Source: Acidobacteriota bacterium (GTDB lineage Bacteria; Acidobacteriota; Terriglobia; Terriglobales; Acidobacteriaceae). Taken from it: a stretch of 12,393 bases of DNA. Numbering within the stretch: position 1 is the stretch's first letter; the number at the start of each line of letters is the position of its first letter. The translations under genes and the position numbers were made by a program. The stretch covers positions 1 through 12,393 of the forward strand of contig JAEZPW010000350.1 in the NCBI GenBank assembly GCA_023441255.1, written 5' to 3'. Positions 6,393 to 12,393 of the stretch are shown here, piece after piece. Below the pieces are notes generated by a model. That model worked only from the letters and a program-made list of their open reading frames with translations, was not told where the DNA came from and ran no database searches.

Positions 6393-6427
6393 ACCAGAAA
6401 CCAGAAACAAGAAACCAGAAACTCGAA
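6393..6427. repeat. Five heptanucleotide tandem repeats at the pyrG 3' end
   Basis: Five contiguous 7-bp units: ACCAGAA, ACCAGAA, ACAAGAA, ACCAGAA, ACTCGAA. The array ends one base from the pyrG stop codon (TAG, 6431-6429). It is non-coding and could arise by slippage. The minus-strand transcript carries it as a UUCUGGU-type repeat between the stop codon and the terminator. Confidence 0.75.
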
Positions 6428-6428
6428 G

Positions 6429-8108
6429 CTACTTCCGGACCACCTTCTCCGGTCTCAGGAACAGCTCAACTTCCGCTGAATGCTTCTTGACGTCGCGCTG
6501 TTTGCGGTTTTCGTAACTCGCGCCGATGAACGACTTGAACAGCGGATGCGGCTCAAGCGGCTTCGATTTGAACTCTGGGTGGAACTGGCAGCCCAGGAAA
6601 TACGGATGCTGGTCCTGCGGTAGCTCAATGATCTCGACGTAGGTTCCGTCTGGTGTCAGTCCCGTGATCTGCAGTCCGGCAGCGGTCATCTGCTCACGAT
6701 ATTCCTGGTTGAACTCGTAGCGGTGGCGATGGCGCTCGCTGATCTCGAGCTGCCCATAAGCATGGTGTGCCAGAGAGCCTTTTTCGAGCCTGCAGGGCCA
6801 TGCGCCAAGACGCATAGTTCCACCGAGTTCTTCCACGCCTCGCAGTTCGCGGAGCTTGTAGATCACGCGATGCGGTGTCGTCGGATCGAATTCGCTTGAA
6901 TTCGCATTCTTCAATCCGCAAACGTTGCGAGCGAATTCGATGGAAGCCGTTTGCATACCCAGACAGATTCCAAAGTATGGGATCTTCTTTTCGCGTGCGT
7001 AACGGATCGCGTTGAGCATCCCCTGAATGCCGCGCTTGCCGAATCCGCCGGGAACGAGAATGCCGTCGTAGCCTTCAAGGCGCTCGAAATAGCTGTCGTC
7101 TTCGGTCTCAAGCTCTTCAGCTTCGATCCAGCTGAGAGAGAGCTTCAGGTTGTGCGCCAGCGCGCCATGCAGCAGAGCTTCCTTGAGCGACTTGTAGGAA
7201 TCTTCGTATTCGACGTACTTGCCGACCAGGCCGATCCTGACTTCGTCCTTCGGGTTGTAGACGCGGTGAACGAGGTCTTCCCAGGCACGAAGGTCAGGAT
7301 CGCCAGTTTGCAGGTGCAAGTACTTGAGCACAAGCCGATCAACGCCTTCGTGATGGAACATCAACGGGCATTCGTAGATTGAATCGACATCTTTGGCCGT
7401 GATCACCGCTTCTTCTTCCACGTTGCAGAAGAGCGCGATCTTCGACTTGATGTCCTTTGAGAGGAAGCGGTCGGTTCGGCAGAGCAGAATGTCAGGCTGG
7501 ATTCCAACGCTCAGCAGTTCCTTCACCGAGTGTTGAGTCGGCTTGGTCTTGAGTTCTCCGGCAGCAGCGATGTAGGGAACCAGCGTGACGTGCACGAACA
7601 GAGTGTTTTCGCGGCCGAGCTCCTGACGCATCTGGCGAATGGCCTCGATGAACGGCAGCGACTCGATATCGCCGACAGTTCCGCCGATCTCGACGAGGCA
7701 GACGTCTACGTCCGTAGAGACCTTCTTCATGGCCGCCTTGATCTCGTTCGTGACGTGCGGAATCACCTGCACAGTCTTGCCGAGATAGTCTCCGCGGCGC
7801 TCCTTGGCGATGATCTGCTCGTAAATTCGGCCGGTCGTCCAGTTGTTGTCGCGGCTGAGCTTGCTGTGGGTGAAACGCTCGTAATGGCCGAGGTCGAGGT
7901 CGGTTTCCGCGCCGTCGTCCGTGACGAAGACTTCGCCATGCTGGAAAGGCGACATCGTGCCGGGATCGACGTTGAGGTAAGGGTCAAACTTCTGCATGGA
8001 GACCTTGAGCCCGCGGCTCTCCAGCAGGCAGCCGATGGAAGATGCTGCGAGTCCCTTTCCCAGCGATGAAACAACACCGCCCGTCACGAAGATATACTTT
8101 GCCGACAT
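6429..8108 (-). CDS. pyrG: CTP synthase (glutamine-hydrolysing)
   Basis: Makes CTP from UTP, ATP and glutamine, the last step of de novo pyrimidine nucleotide synthesis, in the cytoplasm. The 559 residues compare with about 545 in E. coli. The N-terminal amidoligase domain (about 1-268) has VTGGVVSSLGKGLAAS with the ATP-loop Lys18, DPYLNVDPGTMSPFQHGEV, the acidic VEIGGTVGDIES (139-150) and the UTP-binding KTKPTQHSV (187-195). The C-terminal class-I glutamine amidotransferase domain (about 290-535) has the nucleophile Cys382 in GICLGMQ and the His510/Glu512 pair in QFHPEF. A short charged tail follows. The start is ATG at 8108 with GAGG five nt upstream. It is transcribed alone, divergently from the unknown gene at 8347, and is followed by a heptad repeat and its own terminator. 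Nothing is missing, and the identification is secure. Confidence 0.98.
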   Translation of the reverse strand: MSAKYIFVTGGVVSSLGKGLAASSIGCLLESRGLKVSMQKFDPYLNVDPGTMSPFQHGEVFVTDDGAETDLDLGHYERFTHSKLSRDNNWTTGRIYEQIIAKERRGDYLGKTVQVIPHVTNEIKAAMKKVSTDVDVCLVEIGGTVGDIESLPFIEAIRQMRQELGRENTLFVHVTLVPYIAAAGELKTKPTQHSVKELLSVGIQPDILLCRTDRFLSKDIKSKIALFCNVEEEAVITAKDVDSIYECPLMFHHEGVDRLVLKYLHLQTGDPDLRAWEDLVHRVYNPKDEVRIGLVGKYVEYEDSYKSLKEALLHGALAHNLKLSLSWIEAEELETEDDSYFERLEGYDGILVPGGFGKRGIQGMLNAIRYAREKKIPYFGICLGMQTASIEFARNVCGLKNANSSEFDPTTPHRVIYKLRELRGVEELGGTMRLGAWPCRLEKGSLAHHAYGQLEISERHRHRYEFNQEYREQMTAAGLQITGLTPDGTYVEIIELPQDQHPYFLGCQFHPEFKSKPLEPHPLFKSFIGASYENRKQRDVKKHSAEVELFLRPEKVVRK

Positions 8109-8166
8109 CGGTTCCTCGTCACCAGGTTGTAAGTGGATTTGTGCTGTCCGGAGGGGTGCACGACCA

Positions 8167-8195
8167 ATTATGTCAGAAAACGGCGTCTAAGGGAA
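8167..8195 (-). promoter_or_regulatory. Possible pyrG promoter
   Basis: On the minus strand CATAAT (8172-8167) is a good -10 match, with TTCCCT (8195-8190) as a weak -35 at a 17-nt spacing. It lies about 60 nt upstream of the pyrG start, in the 238-bp divergent gap shared with the gene at 8347. Only the -10 is persuasive. No attenuator-like G-run plus hairpin typical of pyrG control in Firmicutes was seen. Confidence 0.3.
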
Positions 8196-8346
8196 TGTGC
8201 TCTGAAGAAGCAGTCCCAAGCTGTTTGCCAACGGCCGCAACGAACGAAACGCAAACGGGTTGTTACGGAGAGAGCTAAACTGGGTAAGCGGGTGAGTGCC
8301 GCTGCTCACAATAGGCACGCACACAATCAGATAAGCTGGACAAGCC

Positions 8347-9387
8347 ATGAATCGCCGTTTTCTCACATTCCTCGTGATGCTGTTCGCGGTGGCCAGTCTG
8401 CCGCAGCTCTGTGCTCAGCAGCCGCACAAGACTCGTCCGGCCAAGAAGTCGCCTGCAGCCGAAAAACCGGCAGAACCGGCGGAGTCCACTGCGCCCGTGA
8501 AGGAGGATCTCAAGCGGCTTGTGCTGAGAGACGGCTCTTACCAGGGCGTGATCAAGTACCAGATCATTGGCGACCGAGTGCACTATCTCAGCGCCGAGCG
8601 TTACGACTGGGAAGACATTCCCTCGTCGCTGGTCGACTGGGACGCGAGCCGCAAGTACGCGGCCGAAGTGGCGGAAAGCGACAGGCCTCGCGCCCGGGAA
8701 GTCGATGCCGAACAGGCCAGGGAAAAGGCTGAGGAAGACGCGAAATCACCGACGGTTTCGCCCGGCATCAGGCTGCCCGTAACAGGCGGCATCTGGCTGC
8801 TGGACGTTTTTCAGGGAAAGCCGGAGCTAAACGAACTGGTGCAGAACGGAGCGGACATCAACAAGAACGTGGCCGGCAACATTCTTCGCGGCGCCATCAA
8901 TCCGATTGCCGGCAACAAGCAGACCGTCGAGTTGAAGGGACCGCATGCACGAGTACAGGCCCACGTGGGCGACCCGTTCATCTTTATCGCGCTGGACCAG
9001 GACCAGGACGCATCGAACTCACCCGATCCGGTGATTCAGAAGAAGCGCTGGAAAATTGTGCGCACGGAAGAGAAGAAGGGCAACCGCGTGGTCGGTAACA
9101 TCAATGTCGCGATCTACGGCAAGGCAAAACAGAAAGCGAATTACATGGACGCCGATGTGACACCCGTTGCTGGCTCCTGGATCAAGGTAGTGCCCGCACA
9201 GAAACTCGAGCCTGGTGAGTACGCACTCGTGGAGATGCTCGGGGAGGAAGGCATTAACCGATATGTCTGGGATTTCGGTGTCAACCCGGGAGCTCCACAA
9301 AATTCGGGAGCATGGAAACCGGCTCCAGCCAAGGCCAATGTAACTGGTACGGAGGCCACGCCTGCATTGACGGACCGGAAGCCCTGA
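8347..9387 (+). CDS. Exported protein of unknown function
   Basis: A 346-residue protein with a clear Sec signal peptide (MNRRFLTFLVMLFAVASLPQLCA, cleavage probably after Ala23; PQLC is not a lipobox). A Pro/Ala/Lys-rich linker (24-52) precedes a conserved-looking domain. Residues 55-100 (LVLRDGSYQGVIKYQIIGDRV, SSLVDW) read as a small beta-rich unit resembling segments of periplasmic proteins of the form 'key, request, surface'. A charged helix follows (about 104-133), then a second beta-rich domain (about 140-315) with ELKGPHARVQAHVGDP, WIKVVPAQKLEPGEYALVEML and YVWDFGVNP. I have a recollection of similar proteins in acidobacteria, but no named family and no catalytic motif. It acts in the periplasm or cell envelope. 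The start ATG has only a weak Shine-Dalgarno (GGAC). The gene at 9462 follows in the same direction 74 nt on and may be co-transcribed. Confidence 0.82.
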   Translation: MNRRFLTFLVMLFAVASLPQLCAQQPHKTRPAKKSPAAEKPAEPAESTAPVKEDLKRLVLRDGSYQGVIKYQIIGDRVHYLSAERYDWEDIPSSLVDWDASRKYAAEVAESDRPRAREVDAEQAREKAEEDAKSPTVSPGIRLPVTGGIWLLDVFQGKPELNELVQNGADINKNVAGNILRGAINPIAGNKQTVELKGPHARVQAHVGDPFIFIALDQDQDASNSPDPVIQKKRWKIVRTEEKKGNRVVGNINVAIYGKAKQKANYMDADVTPVAGSWIKVVPAQKLEPGEYALVEMLGEEGINRYVWDFGVNPGAPQNSGAWKPAPAKANVTGTEATPALTDRKP

Positions 9388-9399
9388 TCTGCGCAGATC
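9386..9399. repeat. 14-bp perfect palindrome at a stop codon
   Basis: GATCTGCGCAGATC is a perfect palindrome that begins within the TGA stop of the exported-protein gene. It has no T-run, so it is not a terminator by itself. It is the only structure in the 74-nt gap before the next gene apart from that gene's ribosome-binding site. Confidence 0.5.
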
Positions 9400-9461
9400 T
9401 TGCGGAACACTGATTTTGCGCATCCAAGGAGAACAAAAAGCGAACACCTTGGAGGGTATTC

Positions 9462-9866
9462 ATGTCGGCGGAAGACCTGCGTGCGAACTCGATGATGTCT
9501 CATCTGTTGGATTCCCTGGATTCGGGACAGGACATTGGGCATTACGGACGCCTTGTTTTTGCGATGGTAGGCAGGCATTTCCTGCAGGAAGATGAACTCA
9601 CGACCTACTTGCAGAGGAACCCCGGATTCAGCGAACAGGAGGCCAAGGCTCTGATCAAGCAAGTCCAAGGGCGTGACTACAATCCGCCCCGTCGCGATCG
9701 GATTCTCGAGTGGCAGAAACAGCAGGATTTTCCGATCTGCCCGAACGCAGACGACCCTGACGCCTGCAACGTCTACAAGGACCTGAAGTTTCCGGACGAG
9801 ATCTACGACCACATTCAGTCCTACCAGGAGAAGAAGGCGGAATCGAAGCAGAAGGACGCTGCCTGA
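9462..9866 (+). CDS. Small conserved-looking protein of unknown function
   Basis: A 134-residue protein with no signal peptide or membrane segment, so probably cytoplasmic. It looks helical and hydrophilic. Residues 27-50 (HYGRLVFAMVGRHFLQEDEL) form an amphipathic helix; 55-90 contain FSEQEAKALIKQVQGRDY and PPRRDRILEWQKQQDFPIC. A pair of cysteines, Cys93 and Cys102 (CPNADDPDAC), sits in an acidic loop, followed by YKDLKFPDEIYDHI. The C-terminal 14 residues are Lys/Glu/Ala-rich. The C-x8-C spacing could bind metal or form a disulfide, but no partner ligands are evident. The start is well supported by GGAGGG five nt before ATG. Its gene follows the exported-protein gene and may share its transcript. 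I recall related acidobacterial hypotheticals; no function is known to me. Confidence 0.85.
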   Translation: MSAEDLRANSMMSHLLDSLDSGQDIGHYGRLVFAMVGRHFLQEDELTTYLQRNPGFSEQEAKALIKQVQGRDYNPPRRDRILEWQKQQDFPICPNADDPDACNVYKDLKFPDEIYDHIQSYQEKKAESKQKDAA

Positions 9867-9886
9867 TTCTGCGCGTGAGGGCGACA

Positions 9887-9932
9887 TGCGAAGGGCCCTG
9901 TTGTTTCATTACCGGGCTGAAATTCCTTCGCA
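9887..9932. repeat. Long-range inverted repeat between convergent genes
   Basis: TGCGAAGG (9887-9894) pairs with CCTTCGCA (9925-9932), and inside it GCCC (9895-9898) pairs with GGGC (9914-9917), leaving a 15-nt apical loop and a one-sided bulge. It fills the 98-bp gap between the convergent genes ending at 9866 and 9965. No adjacent T-run exists on either strand, so it is at best a weak or Rho-assisted terminator. Confidence 0.4.
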
Positions 9933-9961
9933 GTCGCCTCCCACCGGTACTCAGAACCGCG

Positions 9962-9977
9962 AGTTCACGAGTGAACT
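9962..9977. repeat. Palindrome overlapping the stop of the ligase-acyltransferase gene
   Basis: AGTTCAC-GA-GTGAACT: 7-bp arms around a 2-nt centre, containing the TGA stop (minus strand, 9967-9965). The layout, 7-bp arms plus a 2-nt centre at a stop codon, matches the palindrome at the receptor stop, though the bases differ. No T-run follows. Confidence 0.45.
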
Positions 9978-12393
9978 ACTGACGTCTGTTCCGGATACAG
10001 CTCTTCGTGCAGTTCGTCCCACATCTCGCTGACCCGGTTTTTCAACTCGCGAGTGACGTTGTCATAAGCCGCTTCGGGGTTCCCGTTCAGCGCCGGGAGA
10101 ATGGGTTTTCCGAAACGGACGCGCAAGGGTGTGCGACGACGGAAGTTGAACTTGCGATTACGAGGCCAGACTTCGTAGAAGCCGTCCAGCGCGACGGGAA
10201 CTATCGGGACGTTCAGGTGCGTAGCCAGAATGGCGGCACCTTTCTTGAAGCTCCGTGGCGTTCCGTCGATCGAGCGTTCACCTTCAGGGAAGAGTACCAG
10301 CACGTTGCCGTGACGCAGACCGAAAGCACCGGCTCGCATGGCCGGAACCAGGTTCGCGTCCGGGTCCACGGGAATGAGTTTCAGCGCCCGGGCGATGCGA
10401 CGCCAGATGCCCTGTCCGAAAATGTCGCTCGTTCCCACGTAGAAGACCCTTCGGAAGATACGCCACGGAATTGAGCCCATGACGATCGGTCCATCGAGGA
10501 AGCTCTGGTGGTTCGGAGCGATGATGAATGGGCCATCGGAGGGCAAGTTCTCGATGCCTTGGACGCGAAGTTGAAAGAGGTCTCGGGCAACAAGATCGAC
10601 GAAACGCGTGAGCAGGTAGACGATCTGTGTTGCCACAGTGTGCGGTTCGGCGACGTTCAGGACCTCCGGGTCTTCTGGTTCTTGCCGCAGGACGGTATCC
10701 CACGCCGGACGCTCGGTCGCAGTCCCACCGGAGCTTCGGGCCTGCTGAACGGCTGTGACCAGTTCGCGAATGGTGTAGACGGATGAGATCACCCCCTCAT
10801 CAACGTGTGCACCGAATTCGCGTTCCAGGGATACGAGCAGCTCGACCCTCTCCATCGAATCGAGACCAAGGTCGAGTTCGAGGTTGTCATTGGGATGGAA
10901 ACCGTCCCTGCGGTTCTTGCTCGCGCTGCCAATGATCTTGAACGCGCGCTGAACCTCCGGTTCTGCGAGCCAGCGCTCTTCCTCTGCGGAAAGCCCGCGG
11001 CTGGCAACTCCACGCTCTGAACCGGTTGTCCCTGCGGATTGTTTTGCGCGTACGCGTCGCTCGACCTCAAACCGTTTGATCTTTCGAGTTGTGGTGCGCG
11101 GCAGGTCTTCCTGCCAGATGTCATAACTGAGAATGCGCTTTTGGCTGGGGAGTTTCGTCGAGAGATTCTCAATCTCGTAGCGCAGGATTTCACCCGCGTT
11201 GACGATTTTCTTTTCTTTCAAAAGATCGAAATTCGGCACCACGACTGCGTGAAGTCGCTCGCCGAATGGTTCACCCTGAGCACTCTCCACGCCGACCACG
11301 CACAGTTCTTTGATGAAAGGCGTTTGCAAGTAGTGCTTTTCGATCTCTTCGGGATAAATGTTCTTGCCCGAACTTGTGACGATGATGTCCTTGGCACGGC
11401 CGGTAATGCGGACAAAGCCGCGTTTGTCCATGTAGCCGAGATCGCCGGTATGTAGCCAGCCGTCGGTATCGATTGTGGCGGCGGTGGCGTCAGGACGGTT
11501 CCAGTAACCCTTCATAACGATCGGGCCGCGAACACAGATTTCACCCTCGCTTGAAGCAGCGCTGTTCGCAGCGGCTTCGCCCGTCGCATCGGAAGGGACG
11601 ATCTTAACTTGCATGCCCGGCAGTGGAATACCAATAGTAGCGATGTCGACCCGGCCCGGCGGAGTGTACATGGCGCAGCCCGTGGTCTCGGTCAGGCCGT
11701 AGCCTTGCAGCATCATGAAGCCGAGGTCCTCGAACTCGCGGCCGACCTCGGCGTCGAGTTTGGAGCCGCCGCTGCCTAGCATGCGCATGTTCTTGCCCAT
11801 GAGTTGGTGTATCTTGCCGAAGAACAGCTTGCCAAGATTGAGGCCGAACAGCCGGCCGAGGCGCGACACGCGCAGCATTGCCCGGAAGGCCTTTTCCGCA
11901 AGGGCGCCGCGGGCCGCGACTTCTTTCCAGATCCGCTCGTGGATCAGGTAGAAGAACTGCGGCACGCAGATGAAGATGTTCACCTGCGGAAGGGCCCGCA
12001 TCAGGTCAGTTGTGTTCAGCGAATCGAGGAAAAGGATGCGGCACCCGGCCGCTAGCGGCAGCAGCAGGTTGACCACCAGGGCAAGAGCATGGAAGAGCGG
12101 AAGGATGCCGAGAATCGCGTCACTGGGGCCGAGTTCGAACGCCGCAAAGATCGCGTCCGTCTCCGCATGCAGGTTCCGGTGGGTAAGCATCACGCCCTTG
12201 GGGTCGCCGGTGGTCCCAGAGCTGTAGAGTATGGCGGCCACATCGTCTGGTTTTGCTTCGGGCAGCCATTCCTCGGTGCTTGCCGGATTCGTTTCGGCGA
12301 GGGCGCTGGCGAGCACGCCGGCGAGGGAGCTTGCTGATCCAGGAGCCTCGTCCATAAGCACTATGCGGACCTGCCGGTCGCGGACGGCGGCCT
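9965..12393 (-). CDS. AMP-forming acyl ligase / acyl carrier / PlsC acyltransferase fusion (5' end outside window)
   Basis: The frame is open to the right edge, so the N-terminus is missing; ligases of this family have roughly 150 more residues before the first motif seen. GTG at 12361 would give 798 residues but is probably internal; positions below count from it. Ligase domain: P-loop YSSGTTGDPKGVMLTH (46-61), LQGYGLTETTG (218-228), GWLHTGDLGY (301-310), GRAKDIIVTSSGKNIYP (321-337) and the catalytic-type Lys427 in TRKIKR. Carrier domain about 465-540, with the phosphopantetheine Ser502 in LGLDSMERVEL. PlsC acyltransferase about 595-755, with the HX4D motif NHQSFLD (His618, Asp623), FPEGERS (691-697) and VPVALDG. 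Inferred role: activate a fatty acid as its adenylate, hold it as a thioester and pass it to a lysophospholipid or glycerophosphate at the inner membrane, in the manner of Aas. Substrates are unproven. Confidence 0.92.
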   Translation of the reverse strand, partial: AAVRDRQVRIVLMDEAPGSASSLAGVLASALAETNPASTEEWLPEAKPDDVAAILYSSGTTGDPKGVMLTHRNLHAETDAIFAAFELGPSDAILGILPLFHALALVVNLLLPLAAGCRILFLDSLNTTDLMRALPQVNIFICVPQFFYLIHERIWKEVAARGALAEKAFRAMLRVSRLGRLFGLNLGKLFFGKIHQLMGKNMRMLGSGGSKLDAEVGREFEDLGFMMLQGYGLTETTGCAMYTPPGRVDIATIGIPLPGMQVKIVPSDATGEAAANSAASSEGEICVRGPIVMKGYWNRPDATAATIDTDGWLHTGDLGYMDKRGFVRITGRAKDIIVTSSGKNIYPEEIEKHYLQTPFIKELCVVGVESAQGEPFGERLHAVVVPNFDLLKEKKIVNAGEILRYEIENLSTKLPSQKRILSYDIWQEDLPRTTTRKIKRFEVERRVRAKQSAGTTGSERGVASRGLSAEEERWLAEPEVQRAFKIIGSASKNRRDGFHPNDNLELDLGLDSMERVELLVSLEREFGAHVDEGVISSVYTIRELVTAVQQARSSGGTATERPAWDTVLRQEPEDPEVLNVAEPHTVATQIVYLLTRFVDLVARDLFQLRVQGIENLPSDGPFIIAPNHQSFLDGPIVMGSIPWRIFRRVFYVGTSDIFGQGIWRRIARALKLIPVDPDANLVPAMRAGAFGLRHGNVLVLFPEGERSIDGTPRSFKKGAAILATHLNVPIVPVALDGFYEVWPRNRKFNFRRRTPLRVRFGKPILPALNGNPEAAYDNVTRELKNRVSEMWDELHEELYPEQTSVVHS

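Larger units (their letters stand above)
5648..6428. other. 781-bp intergenic region between receptor gene and pyrG
   Basis: No convincing gene was found. The short open frames here have low-complexity, Arg-rich or unrecognisable products. Reading leftwards (the direction of transcription of both flanking genes) it holds a heptad repeat, the pyrG terminator, a tandem 19-bp repeat, a G-run motif, an AT-rich island with repeats, several small hairpins (GCGTGA-GGC-TCACGC at 6094-6108, CCGAC-GGC-GTCGG at 5884-5896) and paired stem-loops in the receptor leader. The receptor promoter must lie here, but no -35/-10 pair stands out. No tRNA-like cloverleaf or T-loop was seen. Confidence 0.6.

Noticed and set aside
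9141..9887. Minus-strand open frame of 248 codons across the two unknown genes
   Set aside because: It is antisense to two genes that have a signal peptide and a good Shine-Dalgarno. Its Leu/Val-rich product looks like a reverse-strand artefact.

Overview
The window looks like a chromosomal segment from an Acidobacteriota genome (Terriglobia-like, moderately GC-rich). The lineage call rests on three things: a roughly 1,000-residue Oar-like TonB-dependent receptor with an N-terminal carboxypeptidase-regulatory-like domain, two small conserved-looking proteins of a type I associate with acidobacteria, and several short dispersed repeats (CATCCTGAGCGAAGCGAAGG, GGGTGCCGCACCC-type palindromes) that I recall from such genomes. 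No database was searched, so the lineage is an inference.

Layout from left to right. 1-268: repeat-rich DNA downstream of xerC, with four 16-bp tandem units and a dispersed repeat. 269-2418: two tyrosine recombinases on the minus strand, xerD followed after 8 nt by xerC. This is the chromosome-dimer-resolution pair, apparently translationally coupled. xerD carries an in-frame insert of about 45 codons built on a palindromic repeat. 2525-2554: a textbook intrinsic terminator, followed leftwards by the xer genes. 2579-5647: the TonB-dependent outer-membrane receptor, minus strand. 5648-6428: a 781-bp intergenic stretch rich in structure: candidate leader RNA hairpins, an AT-rich island with direct and inverted repeats, a G-quadruplex motif, a 25-bp-period tandem repeat that may be an insertion-sequence relic, the pyrG terminator, and a heptanucleotide repeat. 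6429-8108: pyrG (CTP synthase), minus strand. 8347-9387 and 9462-9866: two plus-strand genes of unknown function, one exported and one probably cytoplasmic, divergent from pyrG. 9965-12393: a minus-strand gene running off the right edge, coding for a fusion of an AMP-forming acyl ligase, an acyl-carrier domain and a PlsC-type acyltransferase.

Most of the genes are housekeeping or cell-envelope functions: dimer resolution, nutrient uptake, CTP supply and lipid acylation. Nothing points to a complete mobile element, phage or defence island. The unusual content lies in the non-coding and inserted DNA (the palindrome inside xerD, the intergenic region at 5.65-6.43 kb, and the SD-sequestering hairpin at the xerD/xerC junction) and in the domain order of the ligase-carrier-acyltransferase fusion.
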